From contig JAFISE010000045.1 in NCBI GenBank assembly GCA_022560025.1, forward strand, positions 1 to 64,000: a stretch of DNA of 64,000 nt, written 5' to 3'. The notes beneath the pieces are model-generated. The model did no database searches and was not told where the DNA came from. It was given only the letters and a program-made list of their open reading frames with translations. The position numbers and the translations under genes are program-made. Below, piece after piece: positions 45,581 to 57,248 of this stretch. This stretch comes from Stagonosporopsis chrysanthemi (taxonomy: Eukaryota; Ascomycota; Dothideomycetes; Pleosporales; Didymellaceae). The first letter of the stretch is position 1; each line of letters opens with the position of its first letter.

Positions 45581-47704
45581 ATGTCCTCGCCGGCGCCGTT
45601 TCTCGCCTCTTCTCCACTCTCGATCACGTCTCCACGTCGCATTCCCAAGTCTAAATTCACGTATAAGCAACTTCACCAGCTCAAATCGTACAGTACGCAA
45701 ACGCCGCTACGAGTCGTCGCACACGTCGATCTCGATGCTTTCTACGCCCAGTGCGAGACGGTCCGCCTCGGCATCGACCCTGCAAAGCCCCTCGCCGTCC
45801 AGCAATGGCAAGGCCTCATAGCAATCAACTACCCTGCGCGCGCGTTCGGTCTTAGTCGACACGTCACCTCCACAGAAGCTCTCAAACAATGTCCGGAACT
45901 CATATTGCAGCATGTGGCGACGTGGAAAGAGGGTGACGAGAAGTGGGCATACCATGAAGATTCCTTCACCAACATGGCCACGCACAAAGTCAGCTTGGAC
46001 CCATACCGACTGGAAAGTAGGAGGATTTTGAAATGCATCAAGGAAGCGCTGCCTGAGAAGGAGCAGCGTGTGGAGAAGGCTAGCATCGACGAGGTCTTCA
46101 TGGATCTAAGCGCGCAGGTGCATACAATCTTGCTCGAGAGGTATCCCGAGTTGAGAGGGCCGGCGCCTTACGATGACCCAACAGAACCGCTGCCAAAAGT
46201 ACCAACTACCGTGCTGGACTGGGCGGCCTACGCGCTCGTCGAGACAGGCGAGGACGATGGTGAGGACAAAGATCCGGATTGGGATGATGTTTGCATGGTC
46301 ATTGCATCAGAGATCGTGCGTGACGTGCGAAAGCATATCAAAGACACACTCCACTACACATGCTCTGGAGGCGTTGCACGCAACAAGATGTTAGCTAAAC
46401 TTGGTTCGGGTTACAAGAAGCCAAATCAACAGACAATCATTCGCAACCGAGCTGTCAAGCACTTCCTCTCAGATATGAAGTTCACCAAGATCAGGATGCT
46501 GGGTGGCAAACTGGGCGACGAAGTCGTTGCCATGTTTGGCACTGACAAGGTCAAGGATCTTGTGGAGCAACCGCTCGACCAGCTGAAGAAACTTGGCGAT
46601 GACACAGGAAGCTGGCTCTACTCGACCATCAGGGGAGAAGACAACAGTGAAGTCAACACTCGAACACAAATCAAGAGCATGCTGTCAGCGAAGTCGTTCA
46701 GACCATCTATCAACTCTTTCGAACAAGGTGTGAGATGGATACGCATCTTCGTCGCTGATATCTTTTCGAGGTGTGTCGAAGAGGGTGTGCTGGAAAATAA
46801 AAGGCGACCGAAGACCATCATTCTGCATCATCGACAGGGTGCGCAGACGCGAAGCAGATCAGCCCAGATCCCTCAAGGCAAGCCCTTATCAGAAGCCATT
46901 ATGTTCGATCTTGCAAGGAACTTGCTTGCCCAAGTAGTTGTCGATGGACGCGCATGGCCTTGCGCGAACCTGTCACTTAGCGTAGGTGGCTTTGAAGATG
47001 GACCAAAGAACAATGCAGGTATTGGTGGCTTCCTGGTGCGTGGTGACCAAGCGAAGGCCATGATGTCTTCTGATCGTGGAGGAGAACCTTCAGCGAAGAG
47101 GAGGCGAATGAGAGGTAACATCGCCAACTTCTTCGGACCTAAGGATGACAAGAGGAAGGACTTCGATGCTGCACGAGCAGTATTGATGAAAGCTCATAGC
47201 GAGTCTACGAAAGAGGAAACGGAAGACGATCTCGATGATCACGCGGAGGATCTCGACAATATTCGTAGCGATGAGATGACAAGACCTCCAACGCCAACAC
47301 TAGATCGCCATGATACAGAAGACGACGTTGACATCTCAAACACTCCACCGTCGGCGCAACCACGACTGCGTTCCAATTCACCGCCCTCAGACCAGCACCA
47401 CGACGATCCATCAGTTACACCAGCACCCCCTCCGGGGCCTGCAGCACAAGTCCAGAAGACTTTCGACACATACTTTTGTTCCAGGTGTAACATCCACCTC
47501 CCGAAGACTGAAGAAGCCGAACACATCGACTATCACTTCGCACTTGATTTGTCGAAAGAGATGCGTCATGAAGAGCGCAACCCTCCTTTAGCACCAAAGA
47601 TTCAAGGTGCGTTGAAGCCGAGTAGAGGGCGGGGGCGGCCGCCTGGCAGTGGGGTGGGGAGAGGAGGTAGTGAGAAGGGGCAGAAGACCCTTTTTTTTCG
47701 ATAG
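45581..47704 (+). CDS. rad30: DNA polymerase eta (Rad30), translesion Y-family polymerase
   Basis: The start at MSSPAPFLAS (45581) gives 707 residues in one exon; the frame is open 66 nt further upstream. Catalytic acidic residues lie in AHVDLDAFYAQCE (Asp50, Asp52) and SIDEVFMDL (about 168-176). The eta-specific NYPARAFGLSRH is near residues 88-99. Thumb and little-finger domains follow, to about residue 480. A UBZ zinc finger (CSRCNIHLPKTEEAEHIDYH, about 633-652) binds ubiquitinated PCNA. The extreme C-terminal QKTLFF is a PIP-like box. It bypasses UV photoproducts such as cyclobutane dimers. A Ser/Asp/Pro-rich linker (about 550-625) is disordered. Confidence 0.96.
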   Translation: MSSPAPFLASSPLSITSPRRIPKSKFTYKQLHQLKSYSTQTPLRVVAHVDLDAFYAQCETVRLGIDPAKPLAVQQWQGLIAINYPARAFGLSRHVTSTEALKQCPELILQHVATWKEGDEKWAYHEDSFTNMATHKVSLDPYRLESRRILKCIKEALPEKEQRVEKASIDEVFMDLSAQVHTILLERYPELRGPAPYDDPTEPLPKVPTTVLDWAAYALVETGEDDGEDKDPDWDDVCMVIASEIVRDVRKHIKDTLHYTCSGGVARNKMLAKLGSGYKKPNQQTIIRNRAVKHFLSDMKFTKIRMLGGKLGDEVVAMFGTDKVKDLVEQPLDQLKKLGDDTGSWLYSTIRGEDNSEVNTRTQIKSMLSAKSFRPSINSFEQGVRWIRIFVADIFSRCVEEGVLENKRRPKTIILHHRQGAQTRSRSAQIPQGKPLSEAIMFDLARNLLAQVVVDGRAWPCANLSLSVGGFEDGPKNNAGIGGFLVRGDQAKAMMSSDRGGEPSAKRRRMRGNIANFFGPKDDKRKDFDAARAVLMKAHSESTKEETEDDLDDHAEDLDNIRSDEMTRPPTPTLDRHDTEDDVDISNTPPSAQPRLRSNSPPSDQHHDDPSVTPAPPPGPAAQVQKTFDTYFCSRCNIHLPKTEEAEHIDYHFALDLSKEMRHEERNPPLAPKIQGALKPSRGRGRPPGSGVGRGGSEKGQKTLFFR

Positions 47705-48091
47705 TTATCAATACATGTCGGCAATATCCATGCCAATGCTCGCTAGTATGGACGTATTGTACGCACCTGTACCTTCCCTTGCGTTCTTGAGTGCTGTACG
47801 CTATCCTGCTGTTGTCAATACGTCAAAATCACATGTGTCTTTGAATCATCGAGACGCATAAAAACCATGAGCATCACCATTGCAGACCGCTCGTAACTAT
47901 AGATTATTGAGTCGCAAAGTAGTTCTGAACACCACGACAGCACTTTCGCAAGATCCTGCAGGACGACATAGGAACGCACGTGATGGGAGGACAGCGTTTA
48001 GATTGCTCTTCGTGTAAGCACGCGGAGATAATATTCAGCTTCGTACAGGACACTCTTATTTGTGTTGCACATCGCTCAGCACCCAAGCTAC
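47705..48091. other. Short convergent intergenic
   Basis: 387 bp between convergent genes. No feature recognised. Confidence 0.4.
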
Positions 48092-49833
48092 CTACTCCAA
48101 GTCAAACTCGAGCCTCACCCTCGGCACTTCCGCACTCCCCTCTGGCATCAGATACGTGAAGTTCCAGAACTCAAACTCGTTAATCGGGTCTCCCGCTCCA
48201 CCATTCGCGCCATTGAATGTGACTGTGTAGTTCTGGTCGATCGAGCCAGTCACGTTGACATCGATACCCTCAACATCACTCCAAGAAGCGACGTCACGCT
48301 TCCCATCCCAACTGTTCGTGCCAACCAGGAACGAGAATCCATTCGTGGCGTTCCCCTGCGGATAGGAGAGCTCAAGGTAGTTCTCACCTGTTGCGGCGTC
48401 CAGTGCGTATACCTGTGCGTACAAGCTTAGCCAGCCGACAGTCCCGTCTTTTCTGGCCCACTGCACGACGGCGGGGTTGAAGGAGCTGGGGTTCTTCGCT
48501 GGGCCGCCGATGACGTTCTCAGAGAAGCTTTCTGCGCCAATGGTCAGGTTGTCGCTTATCCAGGCGGTGATTTTGCGTGGGTAGGTGTCGAAGGGGGGTG
48601 AGAAGGCGGAGGTGTTGACGGCGTGGGTGCCGGGGAAGGTGGTGAGGGCGGAGAGGGTTGTGTTGGAGATAAGAGTGTTGTGGTAGGGCGCAAGGATTGC
48701 GATTAGTGGGGAGATTGCGAAGTCGTTCTTGTGGCCCATGGCGTATGGCTGTTGCAGCGGTCAGTTGGAGATGCGGGAGGAGTGCTGAGAGGCTTACCTT
48801 TGCGTTCATCGGTGCGTTCTCTTTGCCGACAAGAGTCCACATCTGCAAAGCGAGAATACTCAGATACTTGTTCATATCGTATCCATAGCTGCGATCCCAC
48901 GGACCAGCGACGTTTTTCAGGTTGGCGTTGTAGAGTTCACCGAGCGAGGTCCAAGTGTGTTTGATCATCTCGCCGCCATACTGGCCCATCAAGCTGTCCT
49001 GAGGCAAATACTTTGCCCATAAGGTAAGCGCGAAGAGCGAGACACCAGCATAGGTACCAGAGTTGAATTCTGAGAGTGTATTGTCGCGCTCGAACAGGTC
49101 GATAATCTCTTGAGCGTACGCCTCGCCCGCCGTCGTCATGTTGGAATCGTTGACTCTCCGACCAATCCAGCCAGATACGAAGGCCCGCATGATTGAAGGA
49201 TTACTGTATGCTGGGTACAGGTTATCATCGTCGACTCCTCCCACTCTGTAGCTGTCTCCAATGGTCGCATTGAAGAGGCTCTCGATCATGTAGTCCTGCG
49301 TCTCCTGAGGTATCAGGTCCGGGTACTCTTCGAGCATAAGAACGAACGTTGTGCCAATGAAGCCACGCCAATTAGGATCCCACGAGTTATAGATAACCGG
49401 TGGGTACTGGGCGGTACCGACTGTGGGCTCTTCAGGGTACTTTTGGTAGTCGCCAAACCTAGTATTGTAAGCCACGCGATCGGACAAGAGTGGGAGTTGA
49501 CACTCACCACTGCAAGCTTTCATTCTTGAACTGAGCGCCAATAATGTTGGTCACAATGCGCACCGCTTGTTCAGCATCATCTGCCTCATTCCTTGCCAAC
49601 AAGCCTGCAGCATACCATGCGCTGGACCTTGTGTCGTGCACCAATGCCGCCGAGTCAAGGTCGAACAGATATCCTCTCTCGTTGTCATAGAACATGTCCA
49701 TCCAGTCCATGGACTCATGGAGTAGACTCGTCGCATAGCTTTCGGTGTCATTGCGCTTTGTGAGGGTTTGACGTGCCGCGACGCTGTGTCCAAGCAACGT
49801 CAGCGCAGCGCAGAGGCTCGAATACGCGACCAT
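48092..49833 (-). CDS. Secreted protein of unknown type, possible alpha/alpha-barrel fold
   Basis: Exons complement(48092..48748, 48798..49458, 49508..49833) with 49-nt introns encode 547 residues. A signal peptide ends near residue 20 (GHSVAA). There are many Asn-X-Ser/Thr sites. Repeated helical blocks include WYAAGLLARN, NSWDPNWRGFIGTTFV, YSNPSIMRAFVSGWIG, SEFNSGTYAGVSLFALTLW and GPWDRSYGYDMNKYLSILALQ. The pattern resembles six-hairpin glycosidase-like or linalool-dehydratase-like folds. The EFNSxTYxGV and GPWDRxYGxDM blocks look like active-site segments. The C-terminal third (about 330-547) is beta-rich. I do not recognise a characterised enzyme; it is probably a wall- or polymer-acting secreted protein. 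Confidence 0.75.
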
Positions 49834-51921
49834 CGTGATGAGTTGAGGGAGTGCACACGCAGCTGCAGCAGCGTGGCGGCGCGCTTCATCTTCTACTTAA
49901 AGGATGCTCGTCAATTGATCCGAAGCCGGCGGTTACTATCAAGCGTTAAACCTTGACGAACGTTGCGGTGGAAAGTCGCGGGAGTAGACCATCTTTTAGG
50001 CCGAGCGCCGGCCGTCCAGGGTTACATTTTGTGGGGTTCGGTAGAAAGCCATGCGAATGGCAAAGTTCAGCCGGCGATAATGTTAAGTAAGGAAAGGCTG
50101 GACCGAGATTCTGCCCTGGATATGGAACGGTTCAGATAAGGTCATGATAGGTGACGTAGCTGTGGTATATTCTATTTCAGGCAAGCTCGGAGGAGATTCA
50201 TGTCTGTTCCGATCAGATGAGATCGAATAACATTATCCGAGACGGCTATACAGGTAGGCGATCAGCCTGATCTGAACGAGTACAGTAGAACGGAAGAGGT
50301 TGGCACTGCAAAAGGCCCGAGCCGAGCAAAGGACGAGTCTGGACCTGCTCACTGCTGCATCGCTGCCCATCGTCAGCGGAGCATACCATGAACTTTACAC
50401 CTGCAATGTGACCTCACAGACAGCCTCGTGTACAGCAGCCAAGATTATGAGCACCCAAAGTCACGTGGATGGCCTTGGACTACAGGCCTGGGGGCGACGG
50501 AGATGCTCGCAGAAAAGCGCATCTGCACGCAATGACTATGCATATGTGGATGATGTCCGGCACCGTCGCTTCTGTCAACACCGGCTTTCGGCACTTGGCG
50601 AGTAGGCCGAGCGCAAGTATGGCATGTGGGTGCAGATCGTTGGAGCAGAAGCCCGATGTCCGTGCCGCTCAACGAGTACCGATTACTGGTGTAGAACGGG
50701 CACCGCAGGCGCAATCTGCTGGTTTAAGAAAGTTGCTCTACAGCATCGACTGGCAAAACTGACAGCGCGCAACCTGGACTGAAGCCTCGTGTTCCGAAAG
50801 GCAGCGCTGCGACCCTCTCAGTGATTTGTCCGACTTTTGACGCGCTTGGCTGCCGTGGACGGCCTTGATCGGCCTAGCGAGTCAGTTAGGCACGCCAGAA
50901 GAGGAACAGCATACTCTGCCGTGTCGGCAGGAGCGGTCAGTATCATCATGGGTGAACGGGGCTTGTAAGAACTGATCGTATATTGCGTGAAGGTCCAAAA
51001 AACAATGTTTCCAGCACATGTGAAAAGCCTACGAGAGGACGGCATCGACAACCTAGTCACCACACGGATCCCCCAATCCTTGCATACCATGCATTGGAAA
51101 TAAAAAACCATCCGGACGAGTAGCGCTTGGATGCAAAGTCCTTACGAAGAGTGAATACATTCGAAGGAAATGATACTGTCCAGAGGCTTAAAGTCATGCA
51201 GAGACAACTCAGGCTGAACAACGCAAAAGCCACATCGTAAAGCAACTGGTAAACTATCTCATAAACTGTTGTTCCAGATGCGGAGGCTCACAAGCGCAAG
51301 CTAGTATGCTCAGGGTGTCCGGCTTGGGAAGCAAGTCTACTCTCATCTGGCCAGATGATGAAGTCCGAAAATTGGACACCAGGGATTCCAAGTAGGAAGA
51401 GCAATCCGGGAAGGGAATCTCCAGGAGGTTGTTGGTACGTGGCCATGATTCATTAACGTTCGATTGGTTGCATTATGACATATCCGGGACGTTCCATGAG
51501 GTGCGCAAGAAATCATGCATCTATCCGGAGACCTTTTCGGTTGAAATCGAATAACTCCTGACGGCTCCTTGTGGGTATGAAGACGGCCCATAATAGTAGT
51601 AAAACATTCATATCCTGGTGAACTCCGGAAAACAGAAGGGTATCTCCGGGCACAGAAATGACGGAGGAACAATGGTTGATGCCGGGCAATCCAGGAAGGC
51701 TATGTCCAGTGACTGCGCGGTCATAACAGGTAAGTACCGGCCAATTTAATGTTTCCGGTATCCACCAGGTTGCGAGCTGCGTGAGGATGATTGTTGCGAC
51801 AAAGGGTACTCTGAGGACCTGAGATTAGTATGCAACGACAAGTGCTCACATACACTTCGAAACTTACCGCGACCATCTGAGGCAATGTAGAAACCTGGGG
51901 CAGGAGTGGTACTACTGGGGC
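49834..51921. other. Intergenic, no gene seen
   Basis: About 2.1 kb. Frames are short and without family character. The segment around 51330-51780 repeatedly uses TCCGG/CCGGA words (51365, 51483, 51524, 51626, 51645, 51753), with no clear unit length. Confidence 0.45.
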
Positions 51922-52742
51922 TTAGCGATAGACCAAAAAGTTGTCGTCGATATATCCAAAATACCTTGGGGTCGCATACGCAGTCGGCGCGACGGAGGAT
52001 CGGCTGTAGGCATCTGCTGAAGATTGTGCTGGGTAAGAACCATATTGCTGAGACTGGTATCCTTGGTCACGTTGCGAGTAGCCAGAGTAGTTCGCGGGCG
52101 CCGTCCTGGGGCCAGCTGATGAAGGAGCCGCTTGGTAAGCTGGTACGCTTCCATAGCCAGCGGGGGCAGTTGTGTAATGTCCGTCTCCTGCGGAATACGG
52201 TGCTGATGTCGCGTAACCGGGTACCCGGGGTGCAGAGCGGCGATCGTAAGGATCGGCTGCGGGGTGTTCGACGGGATTCGAAGGTCCCCAGTGCTGGCGT
52301 GCAGCATGAGTTTGAGAGTCTTGGTAAGCTAGAACTGCGTCAGGGCCTCTTGATACCTTGGTATCACGAAGATAAGGACTGTGACTACCTCCACGTCCTT
52401 CTGGCTGGCGCTCTTCCCGCCAGCGCTGAGAGTCCATCTTCAGATCTTGGATCATTTGCTGGTAACATGTCAGCCTTATTGTGAATGGGGACAGGTGTCG
52501 AGTTGGACTGACCGACGTAAGAGTTCGGTAGGCAGTGATCCAGTAGCCCGATTTGCCCTATGCAGTCGTTAGTGCCAAGCTGCGATTTGTAGACAGCAGA
52601 TGGTGGGTCCAACCTGGTGTTCGGCAATTCCAGTGCCAGGCTTGACAAGCGCATCTGGTCCCAAGTAGCGCTGGATGTCGGCAGTGATGACCTCTCGCGC
52701 GATGCCGTCACCAAGGACGAACCACTGGTTTGCTCGCGACAT
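51922..52742 (-). CDS. RfeG-like putative transcription factor
   Basis: Exons complement(51922..52458, 52513..52557, 52614..52742) encode 236 residues; introns are 54 and 56 nt. The conserved N-terminus reads MSRANQWFVLGDGIAREVIT, then IQRYLGPDALVKPG, GKSGYWITAYRTLTS and MIQDLKMDSQRW across both splice junctions. I recall this arrangement from fungal proteins annotated as transcription factor RfeG; the name is from memory. The C-terminal 150 residues are Tyr/Ser/Ala/Gln-rich and disordered (YSGYSQRDQGYQSQQYGSYP), prion-like in composition. No DNA-binding motif is evident, so a regulatory role rests on family naming only. The first donor (GTTGGA) is weak. Confidence 0.7.
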
Positions 52743-55700
52743 AGTGGCCTGGTTAAGAGAGAAGATGAGATGAAAGAGAAGATGACACTGATGGCAGTGT
52801 CGAGATGGTCCTAAGCTCAAAGGAGACAAGGAGGGGCACCGGGATCAAAGGCTGTCAGCTCGGATGGCAATGACAGAGTTCCTGCTGGTCCGTGGGATGA
52901 GGTGTCCAGGAGCTTGTTCCAGGCGCCGGCAGGATCAGAGGGCGGGGGTCAAGAGCCAATATACCTACACAAGCGAATAGGCCTGTGATAGAGCTGATTG
53001 GGACGGGGCGTGATGCGCGGCTGCGGCGACCCTTTTTGGGAGACCGTGGAGCAGGGTGGCCTACAGAGGTTGCAGCGAGTCTGGCGGGGCGCGAATGCAG
53101 CTGTCGTGACCAGAACTGAGGGCTGGCTGGATACAAGACGGCGCGGCACTGCAGCTTGCTCGCTCAAATCACTCTTCGGATCGCACACGACGCGGAGAAA
53201 CTTGCTCTGAGCGCTGTTACTGTGCGGCTCTTTGCGACGTAATTCACGTCAGCGGAGTGGTGGGAGGCTGGTTGCAGCGTTGGCGGGGTCACGATTGGAC
53301 GAGACGGGAGGCGACAACGGCGGGGGGCTGCACGTCAGTCGGTCGGGCAGCAAGCAGATGACAGGCGCGAGGGCTGTAACAGTCGAGTCTTACTGCGACG
53401 TAAAGCAGCCGGCGTTGGAGTCGGTCGGCGATGGCGATGAGCAGCGTGCAGAGAGCGAGAAGAGAGCAGGAAAACACTGCGGCTTTCCGGAGGCGCCCGA
53501 TCTACTTATTTTGACGAGCCAGCGCGCCAGCGGCCTCAGGTACCCATTCAAAGGACAGCTCGAGCTGGCGTCGCGCGATTTGGGTACCACCGCTTTTGCG
53601 GCAGCTCAGGTGGGCGAGAACTGTGGACCTGGCCACTGCAGTGGCGCGTTGGGCACCAACCTCTGCAGGTGCCCACCAAAATTCCGCTGCAAGCCTCCCT
53701 TGATGACAGCACGTTTCGATCTGTCGTCTCTTAACAACGGACAGCCTTCGCAGCTCTCCAAACCACCATACCGTGCTCTGCTTGGGAACAAAACCGATGC
53801 ATTGGGTCGAAATTACCATCGTGGCTGTTGTTTTTGCAGACCGAAGTGGCTAGCGGCTGCTTAGCCCGTTGCAGACTTCTTCACCAGCGCCTGAAACCTT
53901 GCATCATCACGACCACCACGACCGCCATGCTGGGATTGCCTTTGTTTAACTCTGTTTCTACATCAACAGGGACGTGGCGTATGTTCCAGCCTTGCGGATC
54001 CGCCTGGCCCAATGAGCCAGGGTCGAGCCACATTATGTCAGACACTGCTCACCGCCTCGCGGACTCCAACGTAGTCCTCTCGACACAATCCTCGCAGTCG
54101 AGCTCGGCTGATGGGGTGGGAGCCGAAGGAGCTTTTTGGGCAGTTCTGCGTCGCTCCTGGACCCTGAAGGCCGAGGACAGACATATATGTAGAAGAGACA
54201 GTTGCAATAGGCTGCAAGCTGGCTCACCGGTGCAGGCTTCATCCTCAAACCGAATAGCCGCTGCAGAATTCTCTGGAATCGCTACCTATAGGATCGCTCC
54301 CAGCTGCCGCAGAGTCTGATCCACTCTTATGCTCCATGTCGTGGCTGGCCCTAATTAGTTGGGTTCTGCGCCTGTTGCTGTGGGCTGTCATCACGCAACG
54401 ACGCTCTTTACACAGTATGTACACGCAACGAAGTGCTTGCCAGGCACCATGGACGATAGCACGTGGCTTCGTCGTACAAAGCCTGCGACTGATCTTCTGG
54501 CCCGAACGAAAAGGTACATAACGCGCGGCTGCCGTGCGTAAGACATGCTTACTGTGCAACACAATATTCCCTATGCTGTCGACACTCGCAGCAGCACAAG
54601 TTTCATGGTCACACTTCATCTCCGATCTTCTCAGGAGGTTGTCTCTTGTGTACCTGCAGCTTCTTCAGTCAGAAGCCGCATGTTATGAAGCTCTGAGGAT
54701 GTCAATCATGAGCCTAGACCTGGTCGAACAGCCCCCAATGCTTGGTGTGCTCAACCTGTTGTTCTATCTCTAGGATGTTACCTTGCCATCATATTTGCAG
54801 TTCGCAACTCTCCTATCTCGGGCTGAGCAGCTGAGTGTTTCTGGAGATGTGTTGGGCCGCCGGCGATTCCGGGTTGGGCACATCCGTGACGCCCATTTAA
54901 ATGCGCCGCATCGCTTCAGTGAAGCCTACTTCGAAGCATTGGCACTCGGTGTGATACCTTGAAAAGGAGCTCGATCGACTCGCAACTCCAGCACTTGTCC
55001 CGTTCATGGCTACTCTCGGTGCTACTAATTAGCACGCTGCAGATCAGAATGGACGATAGACGCTATCTCCAAGCCCTAGATTAAGAAACGCGCCCTCACA
55101 TGGATCCCGTTGCACAGTCCGATACCTGGTCCCAATGCCACAAGTCCAAGATACAGCAACCATGTTCTCAGTCAGATACGGTCTATCCCGTCAATCACGA
55201 TTTGTAGGCAAGATGCTCAGCTACATATGAGCTTCCGATAACAAGGACCTTGACATGAAGTACAGCATGGCAAGCAATACAGGGTGACCTGGCTCGATAG
55301 CGTGCCCGTGTCTAGTCTGTCCAATACATTCATCTTCAACAGTTCGACTGCATGGCCCCGAAGGCTATCGATGGCTCAGAGAACGAAGTCAGATGATTCC
55401 GTGCTACTTTTTGCAGAAAAAGCAAAGGCTGTGCGGAGAGCCAAACATGGGTAGACCTTGTATCATCGAAGAGAAGTGTGGAGTGGTCAGACTTGCGGAG
55501 GACAGGCTACAGCCTTTTGGCCGCAGAACCTTTGTATGCATGTCATCGATTCGAGGATAGCATTAACACAAATGTTGACCGACATAAGCCCTCGTTGGGT
55601 CGTTGTGTAGTACAGAGACCTACTTGCAACACCATACTATGAGCTATATCGCTATAATCTGCCTCACGCGCCCTCTGGGTTGGTTTTTATTTGGTATTTT

Positions 55701-56237
55701 CCTACGATAAAATACCTTGTTGATGGCAGGGCGTGATATCCCGGCCTGGCCGATATCAAAGTGTCTCGGTTGCCTTATAAGTCTCACTTCTCGACGCAAT
55801 TTTGTAACTAGATGCTGGTGGCGGTCGTTCGGCAGCTCCACATGTGAGTTATTGAGGGACCGTCAGGCAAGCTGTACTTGGGGAATAGATACATATCCAA
55901 ATAGAATGCCTAAGCATACTCTCGGCTTGATGGACTCTCTCGAGTATATGATGCATCTTGCAATGACCGGCTTCTGTTCGGGTACGATGAACAGACATTC
56001 GAATCATAAGTGCCCAAGCATAGTCGAAGTTTCACAATGAACAAGCCCGTATGCTTGATTGTTCACGGATACGGCTGATGGTACAGCGACTGAATTTGAT
56101 GAGCTCAACTACTTAAGACTAACGCTATAACGACAATACGCACATGTGTGCAACTTTCTCAGCGCATCCTTACATCGATCTCCCCCAGCAGTTGATACTG
56201 AAGTGGCCAAGTCGGAACCCTCTCAATCTGGTTCGCC
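52743..56237. other. Gene-poor 3.5-kb stretch
   Basis: I see no convincing gene. A 210-residue frame at 53232-53864 has Arg/Gly/Cys-rich shadow composition. A 163-residue frame at 53828-54319 has no family features. From about 54780 to 56140 the sequence is AT-richer with stops in all frames, which could be decayed transposon or ordinary spacer. No terminal repeats or transposase motifs were noticed. Confidence 0.45.
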
Positions 56238-57026
56238 ATGACGCCTGCATCTCGTCCAGGCGACAGCAGCTTCTACACAGGGAAAAGATCGAATCCAAGA
56301 CAGCAGCTAGAGCCTCACAAAGAGAAGCGTAAGGTTTCAGTCCAGCCGACCTTGCGAACGTTGAGACGTGCGTCGCGCAGGAGACTCGAGAGACAGCGCG
56401 CACCGAGACTTTGGATCTTGTCTAAAGATGCAGACGTACTCTTCGCCGAAGAAATCGGACCGTATCCTAGAGCAAGCCTGTTGGGCCTTCCGATCGAATT
56501 GAGACAACACATCCTCGATATCTCATGCGACGACCAGCATGTGGAAAGTAGACTCGAGCGACTCGTGGAGAGGCTGCCCTCAAGGAAATTTCGCAGAGGC
56601 TGGCCACAAACATCTAAGCACCAGTGTTTAATCACAAATAAGATTAAGAACCGCGTTCTGGAACTATCTAAGGTGTGTAAAGCTTTTAGGGACGACATGA
56701 GATGGGTTGGGAAGCAGTGGCGGCATCTCTTTGGAAGCGCAGTGCTCGAAAAGATCACCGTGAATCCGCTTGGTCGGCCGAAATTCTCGCACAATCGCCA
56801 AAGAAAAACGTGTGAAATCATTGTAGGAGACAATCGACCAGTGGCGGGGCGGAGAGGCGGGAAGTGCTGGTATTGCACTGAGCGACATACTCACGGTGAA
56901 CCTTGGTGTCTGCACGCCACCACCAACCCTCACAACTGGGTGCGAGAGACACGTGCTCACCGCGTCAGAAGGATCACAATAACAGTGCTAGGCAGCGTCT
57001 GGGTAGCAAACGCTGTTTCTTGGTGA
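56238..57026 (+). CDS. Orphan basic protein with F-box-like helix
   Basis: An intronless frame of 262 residues, very basic. A segment SLLGLPIELRQHILDISC (about 79-96) resembles the start of fungal F-box or F-box-like domains (LxxLPxELRxxIL). The following helix is LSKVCKAFRDDMRWV. Near residues 211-225 GGKCWYCTERHTHGEPWCLH carries Cys/His that could bind zinc. F-box proteins recruit substrates to SCF ubiquitin ligases, but many such fungal frames are uncharacterised and lineage-specific. The start is the first ATG. Confidence 0.6.
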   Translation: MTPASRPGDSSFYTGKRSNPRQQLEPHKEKRKVSVQPTLRTLRRASRRRLERQRAPRLWILSKDADVLFAEEIGPYPRASLLGLPIELRQHILDISCDDQHVESRLERLVERLPSRKFRRGWPQTSKHQCLITNKIKNRVLELSKVCKAFRDDMRWVGKQWRHLFGSAVLEKITVNPLGRPKFSHNRQRKTCEIIVGDNRPVAGRRGGKCWYCTERHTHGEPWCLHATTNPHNWVRETRAHRVRRITITVLGSVWVANAVSW

Positions 57027-57248
57027 AGTGAGGTCGTGGAGACCTACTTTCACCCCGAAAAGTGGGGCGTTGCCTATTGTGCTCAAAAACAATAACAAAG
57101 CCAGTCCCCCAGCTACTTCTGAGCTTCTCACTACTTCTCTCGTCCTTCCAAAGCACTTACCTCTTTATCCACACCTTTGTTACCACAAAGCCTTTGTTCA
57201 CTCACCATCACGGCGCACTCGCCAAGAACCAACAACACCATCATCACA
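57027..57248. other. Short leader upstream of the coiled-coil gene
   Basis: 222 bp with long CT/CA-rich stretches, typical of a fungal promoter and 5' leader. Confidence 0.35.

Noticed and set aside
49834..51921. Possible degenerate transposon
   Set aside because: No terminal inverted repeats, target duplications or transposase/reverse-transcriptase motifs seen; recurring TCCGG words have no regular spacing.
53232..53864. 210-residue plus-strand frame
   Set aside because: Arg/Gly/Cys-rich composition without motifs, equally open on the other strand in places; likely chance.
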